Source of the DNA: a virus
Strand: one strand, 5' to 3'
IMG/VR virus record: IMGVR_UViG_3300032291_002038
Coordinates: 1-33,914 of that record
Length of the DNA stretch: 33,914 bases
Under the pieces are notes generated by a model. The model saw only the letters and a list, made by a program, of their open reading frames with translations, was not told the origin of the DNA and did no database searches. The position numbers and the translations under genes are program-made. Position 1 is the first letter of the stretch. Each line of letters opens with the position of its first letter. Of the stretch, positions 6,042 to 12,969 are shown piece by piece.

Positions 6042-6578
6042 ATGAAAATTAAAGCTAACACGATGCTGGAAAAAATGGGTTTTAAAGATACAGATTTAGG
6101 ATCTCCAAAACATGACGAACTAATTGCATGGATTTTTAATAATGCATTAGGTATTTGCAAAAGTGTAATAAAAGACGCCGAGGTTTTGGGGATAAATAAA
6201 ATATATCTCGAAACTCCAGTTAAAAAATATAACGGTTATATTATTGGATATACGGACGTTGAAATAATAGCTTCCGTCAATGTAACAAGGGAAGCCTTTA
6301 TAGAAAGAGAACGATCGGCGCAAACAAATTGGGAGTGGGCTGATGTTGAATATCCAAAAATTACACATCGTGATACAATTCATATAATAATTGAGGCAAA
6401 GCCTTCTGTCCCAAGCGTCGGTGAAGTTTTAAGGCAATTTAACACATATAAAACAGTTTTAAATTCTAGAAATTATATATGGATGCTTGTCGCTCCGCCA
6501 TCTCCATATACTGCCTTATTAGAAAATGAAGGGATTGTTTGCGTTTTTCCTAATCTTGAAACGGAGACATATAAATGA
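6042..6578 (+). CDS. AT-rich PD-(D/E)XK nuclease-like protein
   Basis: 178 aa. Asp72 in GYTDVEI, the Glu118-Ala-Lys120 of IHIIIEAK and Gln132-x3-Tyr136 in RQFNTYK form the D...ExK...QxxxY signature of RecB/restriction-type nucleases. Glu26 in the first helix could complete the active site. Its codons are strikingly AT-rich (AAA, ATA, TTA, AAT), unlike every neighbour, so recent acquisition is likely. The stop overlaps the helicase start (ATGA), which implies co-translation. It may process recombination intermediates, attack competing DNA, or be selfish cargo. The fold call is reasonably firm; the biological target is unknown. Confidence 0.7.
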   Translation: MKIKANTMLEKMGFKDTDLGSPKHDELIAWIFNNALGICKSVIKDAEVLGINKIYLETPVKKYNGYIIGYTDVEIIASVNVTREAFIERERSAQTNWEWADVEYPKITHRDTIHIIIEAKPSVPSVGEVLRQFNTYKTVLNSRNYIWMLVAPPSPYTALLENEGIVCVFPNLETETYK

Positions 6579-7867
6579 CCCTCTCGCCAGGACAAGCGGC
6601 AGCGGTCGATCTAATCCAATCCGGTGAAAATGTGTTCCTCTCCGGTATGGCAGGCACGGGGAAATCGACCGCTCTCCTGCAATACATCGGGCAGGCATTC
6701 CGTCGGGTGGATGTCTGTGCCACCACGGGGATCGCTGCGCTGAACCTCCAAGACCAATTCCGCAAGAATGCAGGCGTGGGGATCGCAGCGCATACGATCT
6801 ACCGATGGGCAGGCATGGCGCTGGGGCCTGCGCCCGGGCAGCGGTTCGAGGACTACTTGGCCTTCCTCCAAAAGAAGCCGATGCCTTTCTCACGCCATTC
6901 GGCATTTGCTCGGGTGAAGGCGGCGGAATGCCTTGTCATCGATGAGATTTCCATGTTGCCGGGGCGGATTATCGACTACCTCGATTTTCATTGCCGCGCG
7001 ATTCGCAAGAGCGACCGGCCTTTTGGCGGGATTCAACTCGTGGCCGTTGGGGATTTCCTTCAACTCCCTCCTGTGGCCAAGGATGGAAAATACGACTGGG
7101 CATTTGCCTCCGAGGCATGGCGCGAGGCGGGATTCCGAAATGCTTACCTCACGCAGATTCACCGCCAGAAGGAACCTCTCTTCACCGAGGCGCTGAACAA
7201 CTTCCGCGAGGGGCGCATCTCCAAGGCGGTGGCGGATACGCTTTCGAGCCGGGTGAAGATGTTTGTCGACCGGCGCGTGGTGCGCCTGATGACTCACAAC
7301 GCTCAAGTGGACAAGTGGAATGCCTACCAAATCGGGGAGATCGAATCGCCCGAGGTGAGCTATGAAGCCGACTTCACCGGAGCCGAGCACGAGGCGGACT
7401 TCCTCGCCAAGAACTCGATCACCCCGACACACCTGACGATCAAGCGCGGGGCGCGCGTCATGGCGACTTGCAACATGGAAGTGCCAGCTTTTGGGTTTTG
7501 TCACACGGTGGTCAATGGCCTGTGCGGGACCGTGCAGGACATGGAGCCGGAGTCGGTGTGGGTAGCCTTTGACAATGGCGAGACGGTCAACATCCCCAAG
7601 CGGTCATCCCAATTTGACCCGCAGCGCGAGGATTCGGCGACCATGACACAAATCCCTCTTCGCCCAGCCTATGCGCTGACCATCCACAAGTCACAGGGCC
7701 TCACGCTCAACAGCGCCCACATTGACATCCGTGCCGCTCGTGAGCCTGGGCAAGCGTATGTGGCGCTTTCCCGTCTGCGTTCGCTCAGTGGCCTTTACCT
7801 CAAGGACTGGATCAAGGGCGTCCATGTGAGCGAGGCGGCAATCAATTTTTACAAGAATCTTAAATGA
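6575..7867 (+). CDS. PIF1/RecD-like SF1 helicase
   Basis: 430 aa. Walker A GMAGTGKST (24-32), the TTGIAAL motif Ia (about 50-56), Walker B VIDEIS with Asp123-Glu124, then GDFLQLPPV, the QIHRQ motif and a C-terminal TIHKSQGLT motif followed by YVALSRLRS. This is the PIF1-type 5'-3' DNA helicase pattern in full. It unwinds DNA during phage replication or recombination. It overlaps the AT-rich nuclease gene by 4 bp and the next ORF by 4 bp. Family confidence is high; its role in the cycle is inferred. Confidence 0.92.
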   Translation: MTLSPGQAAAVDLIQSGENVFLSGMAGTGKSTALLQYIGQAFRRVDVCATTGIAALNLQDQFRKNAGVGIAAHTIYRWAGMALGPAPGQRFEDYLAFLQKKPMPFSRHSAFARVKAAECLVIDEISMLPGRIIDYLDFHCRAIRKSDRPFGGIQLVAVGDFLQLPPVAKDGKYDWAFASEAWREAGFRNAYLTQIHRQKEPLFTEALNNFREGRISKAVADTLSSRVKMFVDRRVVRLMTHNAQVDKWNAYQIGEIESPEVSYEADFTGAEHEADFLAKNSITPTHLTIKRGARVMATCNMEVPAFGFCHTVVNGLCGTVQDMEPESVWVAFDNGETVNIPKRSSQFDPQREDSATMTQIPLRPAYALTIHKSQGLTLNSAHIDIRAAREPGQAYVALSRLRSLSGLYLKDWIKGVHVSEAAINFYKNLK

Positions 7868-7872
7868 AGAAT

Positions 7873-7907
7873 TTAACCACAGAGGACACAGAGAACACGG
7901 AGGGAGG
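7873..7907 (+). repeat. Dispersed ACCACAGAG-type repeat, copy 2
   Basis: Begins TTAACCACAGAGGACACAG and continues AGAACACGGAGGGAGG. It follows the helicase stop directly. Its GGAGGGAGG end lies 7 bp before ATG 7915, so the repeat appears to have become that gene's ribosome-binding site. Confidence 0.8.
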
Positions 7908-7914
7908 AAACAAG

Positions 7915-8076
7915 ATGTTGAAAATCAGAATGCTCTGCCAACAGGCAATAAATGCCAGGCGTCGCTATAAAAAAATACACCCAGACGCATTTCAGGTGTG
8001 GGCATGTTCAGAGAAAAAAGGGGCCGCAGCCCTTGGCAGAAAAATCATTTCAATAATTAAGGAGGGCGGGAAATGA
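7915..8076 (+). CDS. Small basic hypothetical protein
   Basis: 53 aa, MLKIRMLCQQAINARRRYKK, Lys/Arg-rich, with DAFQVWACSEKKG in the middle. I prefer ATG 7915, with GGAGGGAGG upstream, over the in-frame ATG 7864, because the 17 extra residues (LTTEDTENTEGG) are only the translated repeat. The stop overlaps the next ATG. No function recognised; basic charge allows nucleic-acid binding. Confidence 0.55.
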   Translation: MLKIRMLCQQAINARRRYKKIHPDAFQVWACSEKKGAAALGRKIISIIKEGGK

Positions 8077-8306
8077 ACGAAACAAACATGAAAAACGGGG
8101 CTTTTTGCAACAAATACGGAAGAATCTATTTACGGATTGTATCACTCGATAGCGACACTCCCGGTTGGCCTTTGCGTGCCGTCGATCACGGCATTTCGCT
8201 TGCCGAGGCTCATTGCATTATGTCCGACCTCGTTTTGGCAATACATGAAGCGTCCATGCGCCAGACTGGTCGCATTGTTGAAACTGACACGGAGGGCGGG
8301 AAGTGA
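8073..8306 (+). CDS. Small hypothetical protein before the primase
   Basis: 77 aa. YGRIYLRIVSLDSDTPGW then a helix SLAEAHCIMSDLVLAIHEAS; two Cys residues but no metal motif. It is translationally coupled at both ends (ATGA with the preceding gene, GTGA with the primase), so it is probably translated together with the primase. No family recognised. Confidence 0.55.
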   Translation: MNETNMKNGAFCNKYGRIYLRIVSLDSDTPGWPLRAVDHGISLAEAHCIMSDLVLAIHEASMRQTGRIVETDTEGGK

Positions 8307-10735
8307 AAACACTCCAGACCAACATTTCCATCTTCTCCAACGCCTTTGCCGACGAACCAGACGAGGCGATCACGCTGGAGGCATTCTTTCAAGGCGTGAA
8401 GGATGGGCGGTGGCAGCGGCAGGTGGACATCTTGCGCGAACACCTCAAGCGGGGAGACGAGCCGCGCTACACAGCCAAAAAGCGAGACCTCCCAGCCGTC
8501 ACCATTTCCTGCCATTGCCTCTCGCGTGAGCGTGATTTGTCGCCCGAGGCGAAGGCGATCACGCACAGCGGATGGCTCCAAGCGGACTTTGATTTGAAGG
8601 ACAACCCGATGCTTGCCGATGACTCGGTGGTTCGCGCCAAACGTGCGGAACTCCTCGCCGATCCGTATGTCGGTGCGGTTTTTGTTGGACCATCCGGGCA
8701 AGGACTGAAGGCCGTGGTCTCAATCGATACCGAGAAGCACAAAGATTCATGGTTTGCCGCTGAACTCCATTTCCGTGAAAAGCATCGGCTGAGTCTCGAC
8801 AAGGCGACCAAAGACCCAATGCGCCTCTGTTTTGTCTCCTACGATCCAGACATGGAGACAGCGGACATTTACCAGCCGATCCCCGTGCCGGACAAGATGC
8901 CAGAGCCTGAAGTGTGGCGTCCACCCGTAGAGACGACAGCGGCAGACATCGCCGAGATGCTGCGCTACATCCCACCACGCCCGGATTACGATACATGGCT
9001 CAAAATTGCCTCCGCAGTGTGGAGCGTCCTCCCGATGCTCGACGGCGCACGCATCCTCCACCAATGGTCTCCAGAAGAAAAGGATGGCGAATACGCATCC
9101 AAGCACAAGGCACGTCTCAAGCAGGTGGGAGTCGGAACGCTGGCACATATTGCCAGTGAACACGGATTCGACGCCCGTGAGGCATGGAGGCGGAAACGCT
9201 GGGCTGGCCGCATCCGCTTTGCCGACTCGACCCTCGGACCAGGACAAGGCGAAGACCCGCTGGCCGGTGCGGATGTCGCAGCTATCGGCACCGAGATTTC
9301 CCGCGAACGCATCATGGTGGCCTACGCGCAGGCCCACAAGGGAGACGCCCGCCTATGGGCTGAACTCCGAAAGGGCCTGCGCGTCTGGAATATCCATGCC
9401 AAAGTCTGGATGACCTACGAGGACGGCTTATGGAGGCGCGACACGGGAAACACGACGCTCCTCGATATATCCGACACGCTCACGGAGGTTTATCAGCGCG
9501 TAGCTGACTCGGTGCGGGCCGAAATGAAGGCAAACCCCTGCGATGACGAGAAGAAGGACCCGCGCATCAAGGAAATCAAGGGCCTCGAGGACCGCTGTCA
9601 CAAACTCTGCCACTCGGAATATCTGGCCTCAGTCGAGCGCATAGCAAAGAGCGAAATGAACCTACCGGCGACCGCCTTTGACTCCAACCCCGAGATTCTC
9701 GTGGTGCTCAATGGCACTCTGGATTTTGCCGAGGGCATTTTCCGCGAACATCGCGCATCCGACTACGCGACGACCCGCTCGCCAATCAATTTCGACGGGG
9801 CCGTGGAGTGTCCGAAATGGGATGCTTTTCTCAATCGGTTCATCCCGGATGTCGAGACGCGCGTCTATCTGGCTCGTGCCTTTGGCTATTCGCTGACCGG
9901 CCGTGTGGACAAGGACGCCCTCTTCTTTGCCTATGGCAAGGGAGCAAATGGCAAATCAACTCTCTTCGGCGTGCTCAAAATCCTCCTTGGCGACCTCATG
10001 ACCACGGTCCCGATTGCCGCCCTCCTCGCTGCCAAGTCGGACAACAACTTCGACTACTACAAGGCTTCGATGGAAGGAAAGCGCGTCGTTCTTACGGACG
10101 AAATCCCCGAGGGGCGGAAATTGGCCGATAGCCAGGTAAAGGCGATCACCGGAGGCGATGCCATCAATGCCCGCCGGCCATTTGAACAACCCTACGCCTT
10201 TTTTCCCACTCACAAGCTCTGGCTCATGGGCAACCACAAGCCGGATGTCCAAGGCACTGACGAGGGAATATGGCGGCGCGTCCACATGATCCCGTTCACC
10301 GTGACGATCCCAGAAAACGAACGGCGCGAACGCCACGAAATCCTTGCGGAGTTTGAAGCGGAAGCGGCTGGAATCCTCAACTGGGCGATCCGTGGACTTC
10401 TCGAAAGCCGAGACATCGGCCTCAAGCCGCCGCCCCAAGTCGTGGAGGCTACAAGGAACTACCGCGAGGAAAGCGACCAGTTCGGCTCGTTCCTCATCGA
10501 ATGCACCGAGAAGGACATCACCGGGCGCTGCGGTATCGGATCACTGGCGAAAACCTATGCCATCTGGTGCGACCAAAACAACGAACAGCCACGCTACAGG
10601 GGGACCCGCCAACTCAGAAAAGTGATGTCAGAACGGGGCTACCACATCGAACCGGACAGGAAGGATCACCCGACCATTCACGGAATCAAACTGAAGATCG
10701 AGGAGAACAATAATGCTTTTGGACTATCCGCTTGA
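8303..10735 (+). CDS. Replicative primase / SF3 helicase (P4 alpha-like)
   Basis: 810 aa, starting at a GTG coupled to the preceding stop. The N-terminal region (about 1-200: SIFSNAFADEPDEAITLEAF, QADFDLKDN, VFVGPSGQGLKAVV) resembles the BT4734/VirE-N primase-type domain. Residues about 215-300 (DIAEMLRYIPPRPDYDTWLK, HIASEHGFD) match a PriCT_2 domain. The C-terminal half is a D5/SF3 helicase with Walker A GKGANGKST near 545-553 and Walker B TDEIPEG near 599. Such proteins prime and unwind at a phage origin. The adjacent iteron-like cluster supports that role. Identification is strong. Confidence 0.9.
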   Translation: MKTLQTNISIFSNAFADEPDEAITLEAFFQGVKDGRWQRQVDILREHLKRGDEPRYTAKKRDLPAVTISCHCLSRERDLSPEAKAITHSGWLQADFDLKDNPMLADDSVVRAKRAELLADPYVGAVFVGPSGQGLKAVVSIDTEKHKDSWFAAELHFREKHRLSLDKATKDPMRLCFVSYDPDMETADIYQPIPVPDKMPEPEVWRPPVETTAADIAEMLRYIPPRPDYDTWLKIASAVWSVLPMLDGARILHQWSPEEKDGEYASKHKARLKQVGVGTLAHIASEHGFDAREAWRRKRWAGRIRFADSTLGPGQGEDPLAGADVAAIGTEISRERIMVAYAQAHKGDARLWAELRKGLRVWNIHAKVWMTYEDGLWRRDTGNTTLLDISDTLTEVYQRVADSVRAEMKANPCDDEKKDPRIKEIKGLEDRCHKLCHSEYLASVERIAKSEMNLPATAFDSNPEILVVLNGTLDFAEGIFREHRASDYATTRSPINFDGAVECPKWDAFLNRFIPDVETRVYLARAFGYSLTGRVDKDALFFAYGKGANGKSTLFGVLKILLGDLMTTVPIAALLAAKSDNNFDYYKASMEGKRVVLTDEIPEGRKLADSQVKAITGGDAINARRPFEQPYAFFPTHKLWLMGNHKPDVQGTDEGIWRRVHMIPFTVTIPENERRERHEILAEFEAEAAGILNWAIRGLLESRDIGLKPPPQVVEATRNYREESDQFGSFLIECTEKDITGRCGIGSLAKTYAIWCDQNNEQPRYRGTRQLRKVMSERGYHIEPDRKDHPTIHGIKLKIEENNNAFGLSA

Positions 10736-10757
10736 AATGAAAAGAACGCTTCACAAT

Positions 10758-10960
10758 CCGGCAAATCCTGCGCCGGAAACGCCGGAAAGAAAAGGAATCC
10801 TTTTTATTGAGATACCCAAAAAAGGCATTTTGAAGGCTATTTCTGCCGGAAATGCCGGATTGGCCGGATGTTTCATATTAAATGTTAGGAAATCAATTTT
10901 CCTATCTGCTTTCTCAGCGCAGTTAGGTTTCACATCCCCTCTTTTCCGGCATTTCCGGCA
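10758..10960. repeat. CCGGAAAYGCCGGA repeat cluster, candidate replication origin
   Basis: In the 248-bp gap after the primase, the motif appears as GCCGGAAACGCCGGAA (10773-10788), TGCCGGAAATGCCGGA (10844-10859) with another GCCGGA at 10863-10868, and reversed as TCCGGCATTTCCGGCA (10945-10960). Shorter TCCGGCAAAT lies at about 10759. The second and last are a perfect 16-bp inverted repeat 85 bp apart, enclosing AT-rich DNA. Iterons beside a P4-type primase are expected of an origin. A transcript hairpin is the alternative. Confidence 0.5.
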
Positions 10961-10983
10961 ACCCCGTTTTTTCCCGTTTTCCT

Positions 10984-11367
10984 ATGCCAACCTTCACCCA
11001 ACACGACCTTGAACGCCTCGGATACACCCTGCAACCAGACGGCTCCTATGCTCGAGCCAGTCATCACCCTACACCTGCCCGGATACCTGACCCCAAGCCT
11101 CAACCGGCTATTCGGCAAACACTGGACTGCCAGCCACCTCGAAAAGCAACTCGCACGGGCCGCGTTACTCTCCGCATTACGCGCCATGCCTGCCGCCTCC
11201 TTGATGCCGATAATTTTGCAGGCGGTTGCAAACCTCTCATCGATCAAATCCGATACGCCGCCCTCATCCCCGACGACGACCCTGCCAGCGTCGAACTCCA
11301 ATTCTGCCAAGAGAAAGTCGGCAAGAAACACCTCGAAATGACCACCATCGAAATCACGCACCCATGA
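10984..11367 (+). CDS. RusA-like resolvase C-terminal half (frame A)
   Basis: 127 aa. Residues from about 60 on read RVTLRITRHACRLLDADNF, then AGGCKPLIDQIRYA, IPDDDPASVEL and QEKV, with the Asp-rich pattern of RusA-family Holliday-junction resolvases (DADN, DDDP and the closing beta strand). The N-terminal 55 residues (LERLGYTLQPDGSYAR, then Pro-rich) do not resemble the RusA N-terminal core, which instead appears in the overlapping frame at 11048. Either this is a shorter variant or the full enzyme needs a frameshift. It overlaps the next gene (ATGA). Confidence 0.7.
   Translation: MPTFTQHDLERLGYTLQPDGSYARASHHPTPARIPDPKPQPAIRQTLDCQPPRKATRTGRVTLRITRHACRLLDADNFAGGCKPLIDQIRYAALIPDDDPASVELQFCQEKVGKKHLEMTTIEITHP
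11048..11341 (+). CDS. RusA-like N-terminal core in an overlapping frame (frame B)
   Basis: Frame +1 relative to the resolvase ORF, from ATG 11048. ITLHLPGYLTPSLNRLFGKHW then EKQLARAALLSALRA closely matches the start of RusA-type resolvases (beta strand, PSxNRL, basic helix). From about 11190 the frame becomes Ser/Thr/Pro-rich low complexity, a shadow of frame A, and ends at 11341. It may be half of a frameshifted gene, an independent overlapping gene, or the product of an indel. No strong slippery heptamer was found; the best is the poor CGAAAAG near 11132. Confidence 0.45.
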   Translation: MLEPVITLHLPGYLTPSLNRLFGKHWTASHLEKQLARAALLSALRAMPAASLMPIILQAVANLSSIKSDTPPSSPTTTLPASNSNSAKRKSARNTSK

Positions 11368-11558
11368 AAGAAATCCTCGAAGAAAACAACCGCCTCAAAT
11401 CGGAGGTGGAAAAGCTCATCAGCGACAACATGGAACTGACTGCCGTCATCCGGTCGCTGCGAAAGAATGCCCGGGAAGATAACGAGAAGTTGGAAACCGT
11501 AAGCCGCGAGCTATGGCTCTGGAAAAATGGCAAATATGAGAAGGAGGGCGCGAAATGA
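11364..11558 (+). CDS. Small coiled-coil protein
   Basis: 64 aa, wholly helical, with leucine/isoleucine heptads MKEILEENNRLKSEVEKLI, continuing to RSLRKNARED and ending basic. ATG 11364 overlaps the resolvase stop, and its own stop overlaps the next ATG. The heptad pattern resembles a leucine zipper without a DNA-binding domain. Function unknown. Confidence 0.6.
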   Translation: MKEILEENNRLKSEVEKLISDNMELTAVIRSLRKNAREDNEKLETVSRELWLWKNGKYEKEGAK

Positions 11559-11758
11559 GTTACAAACCAACCAGCCTGTGCAAAGAGCGTGAATTAAGAA
11601 AAAAAGCGGAGCGAGAGCGAGACGAGGCGCGGGCCGTTGCATACGATCTGGCCGTTATCTCCTCACACTGCCTCGGATCGCACGGTTCTGCATTATTAAC
11701 CGAAACATCTGAAAGAATTGCAGACACATTGAAGCGGTGGAGGGAGCTAAAACAATGA
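11555..11758 (+). CDS. Small charged helical protein
   Basis: 67 aa. A Lys/Arg/Glu-rich helix (KERELRKKAERERDEARAV) is followed by a short segment with Cys and a second helix (SERIADTLKRWREL). It is coupled to both neighbours by ATGA overlaps, the downstream one being the sigma factor, so co-expression with it is expected. No family recognised. Confidence 0.55.
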   Translation: MSYKPTSLCKERELRKKAERERDEARAVAYDLAVISSHCLGSHGSALLTETSERIADTLKRWRELKQ

Positions 11759-12288
11759 GCGAGGACGCCATGACATCCTGCCTTCAACGCATCGCCACAG
11801 GCGACCAAGACGCGATGGCCGAGCTGTTCACCCTCACGCAGCCAGAAGTCACGCGCATCATCGCCTCAATCGTTCCGGCTGACGATGCTGGGGACATCTA
11901 CCAGACCGCCATGCTCAAGGTATGGCAGAAGGCCGGAACATTCCGCGCCGGGTCGCCCGTCATGCCGTGGCTTATCGGGATCGCTCGCCGAGCTGCCTTC
12001 GACCTCCTGCGCACTCGCAGGCGTAGAGTCGCCCTATTTGAAAAAAATAACGACTCGGAAGGCTCTCTCGTGCCGTCATTAAAAGAAGACCGGCGCGAGA
12101 TACGCCAACACCTGGACAACCTGACAGCCATGCAAAGTAAAATCATCCGCTTGAGCTTTTTCAAAAACCTCCCTCTGAAAGACATCGCCGCACAGGAAGG
12201 AATCACGCTCAACCAAGCTCGCACTCTTCGCAGAAAAGCACTTAACACGCTGAAAGAAAGCCTCAACCTTGAAAATCTCCTCGACTAA
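11755..12288 (+). CDS. Phage-encoded ECF-type RNA polymerase sigma factor
   Basis: 177 aa, two-domain layout of group-4 sigma-70 factors. Region 2 (about 20-90) shows FTLTQPEVTRIIASIV, DIYQTAMLKVWQKAGTFR and WLIGIARRAAFDLLRTRRRR. Region 4 (about 120-170) shows AMQSKIIRLSFFKNLPLKDIA then GITLNQARTLRRKALNTLKE, a helix-turn-helix for -35 recognition. No anti-sigma gene is adjacent. Placed after the replication genes and just before a Mor-like activator and the late operon, it probably redirects host polymerase to phage middle or late promoters. Family call is firm; target promoters are unknown. Confidence 0.9.
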   Translation: MSEDAMTSCLQRIATGDQDAMAELFTLTQPEVTRIIASIVPADDAGDIYQTAMLKVWQKAGTFRAGSPVMPWLIGIARRAAFDLLRTRRRRVALFEKNNDSEGSLVPSLKEDRREIRQHLDNLTAMQSKIIRLSFFKNLPLKDIAAQEGITLNQARTLRRKALNTLKESLNLENLLD

Positions 12289-12466
12289 ATACAAAGATGG
12301 GACAGCTCACCACGCCGCCCGTGGTTATGTCGTCCTATGGGCAAGGCTCATGTCACACGCCAAGCCCAACCATCGCGGCTCTATGGCCGAAATCAGCCGC
12401 GAAATGATGGAGGCCATAGATGTCGATGAGCAACGCCAGGACAAAGGGGAGGCGCATGAACTCTGA
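12269..12466 (+). CDS. Small hypothetical protein, start uncertain
   Basis: The frame opens at a TTG (12269) inside the sigma-factor end, and reads DGTAHHAARGYVVLWARLM, HRGSMAEISREMMEAIDVDE. The first ATG in frame is 12350, giving 39 aa. Codon use is phage-like, and the stop overlaps the following gene by 11 bp. It could be a short helical protein linking the two regulators. Weakly supported. Confidence 0.4.
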   Translation: MKISSTKYKDGTAHHAARGYVVLWARLMSHAKPNHRGSMAEISREMMEAIDVDEQRQDKGEAHEL

Positions 12467-12929
12467 AATCCCTTTACCACCGACAGCGCAAGTCGTTGCC
12501 GATGTCATCGGACGCGAGGCCACGCTGGCCCTTGCCATGTCCTGCCTGTATCGCTGCCTTTATGTCCCGAAAGGGCGGCTCGCCTCTGACAGCTATCTCG
12601 TGCGGACAATCGGAGAGGACAAGGCCAAGCTCATGCAAAGGGAGTTCTGCGGGATGCTCTTACCGCTGGCAACCTGCCATCACATCGCCGTATTTGAACG
12701 CCAGCAACGCATCCGTGCTGCCGTATCAGAAGGAAAGACACACGCGCAAGTTGCAGTTGCGTATGGCCTCACGGTCAAATGGGTGCGCAACCTCTGCGCT
12801 CGCAAGCCAGACGAATATCGCTACCCACTCAAAGCCTTCGACCAGCCACCAGCCGGGGGGGTAGTAGGTTCTTCCACGGGGGTTAGGGAGCGGGTATGCG
12901 GAAACTCGCGGAATTTGATTAGAGATTGA
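12456..12929 (+). CDS. Mor-like middle/late transcription activator
   Basis: 157 aa. IPLPPTAQVVADVIGREATLALAM, CLYVPKG, LVRTIGEDKAKLM, then RQQRIRAAVSEGKTHAQVA and a C-terminal helix-turn-helix YGLTVKWVRNL follow the pattern of the Mu Mor/C activator family (N-terminal dimerisation domain, C-terminal HTH). Mor-type proteins bind a dyad just upstream of a poor -35 promoter and recruit host RNA polymerase. It lies directly ahead of the packaging and morphogenesis genes, so late-gene activation is the likely role. The last 30 residues are low complexity. Confidence 0.75.
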   Translation: MNSEIPLPPTAQVVADVIGREATLALAMSCLYRCLYVPKGRLASDSYLVRTIGEDKAKLMQREFCGMLLPLATCHHIAVFERQQRIRAAVSEGKTHAQVAVAYGLTVKWVRNLCARKPDEYRYPLKAFDQPPAGGVVGSSTGVRERVCGNSRNLIRD

Positions 12930-12955
12930 CCAAAAAACCACACTTTGCTTTGCAA
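12926..12955 (+). promoter_or_regulatory. Candidate late promoter region
   Basis: The 40-bp gap between the Mor-like gene and the PLD gene is the only untranslated, AT-rich stretch before the late operon. TTGACC (12926-12931) resembles a -35 box, but the expected -10 position holds TTTGCA/TGCAAA, a poor match. That would suit dependence on the phage sigma factor or on Mor. Tentative. Confidence 0.3.
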
Positions 12956-12969
12956 ATGAATTTTTCTAC

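Noticed and set aside
10713-11012. 99-aa + ORF after the primase with AG-AGNAG / NPANPA-like residues
   Set aside because: Its repetitive residues come from translating the CCGGAAAYGCCGGA repeats, it runs into the resolvase ORF, and codon usage is poor. Treated as a non-coding repeat region despite an SD-like sequence inside the primase end.
11120-11140. CGAAAAG as a resolvase slippery site
   Set aside because: It fails the X XXY YYZ rule (first triplet not identical), so it gives no real support for programmed frameshifting there.
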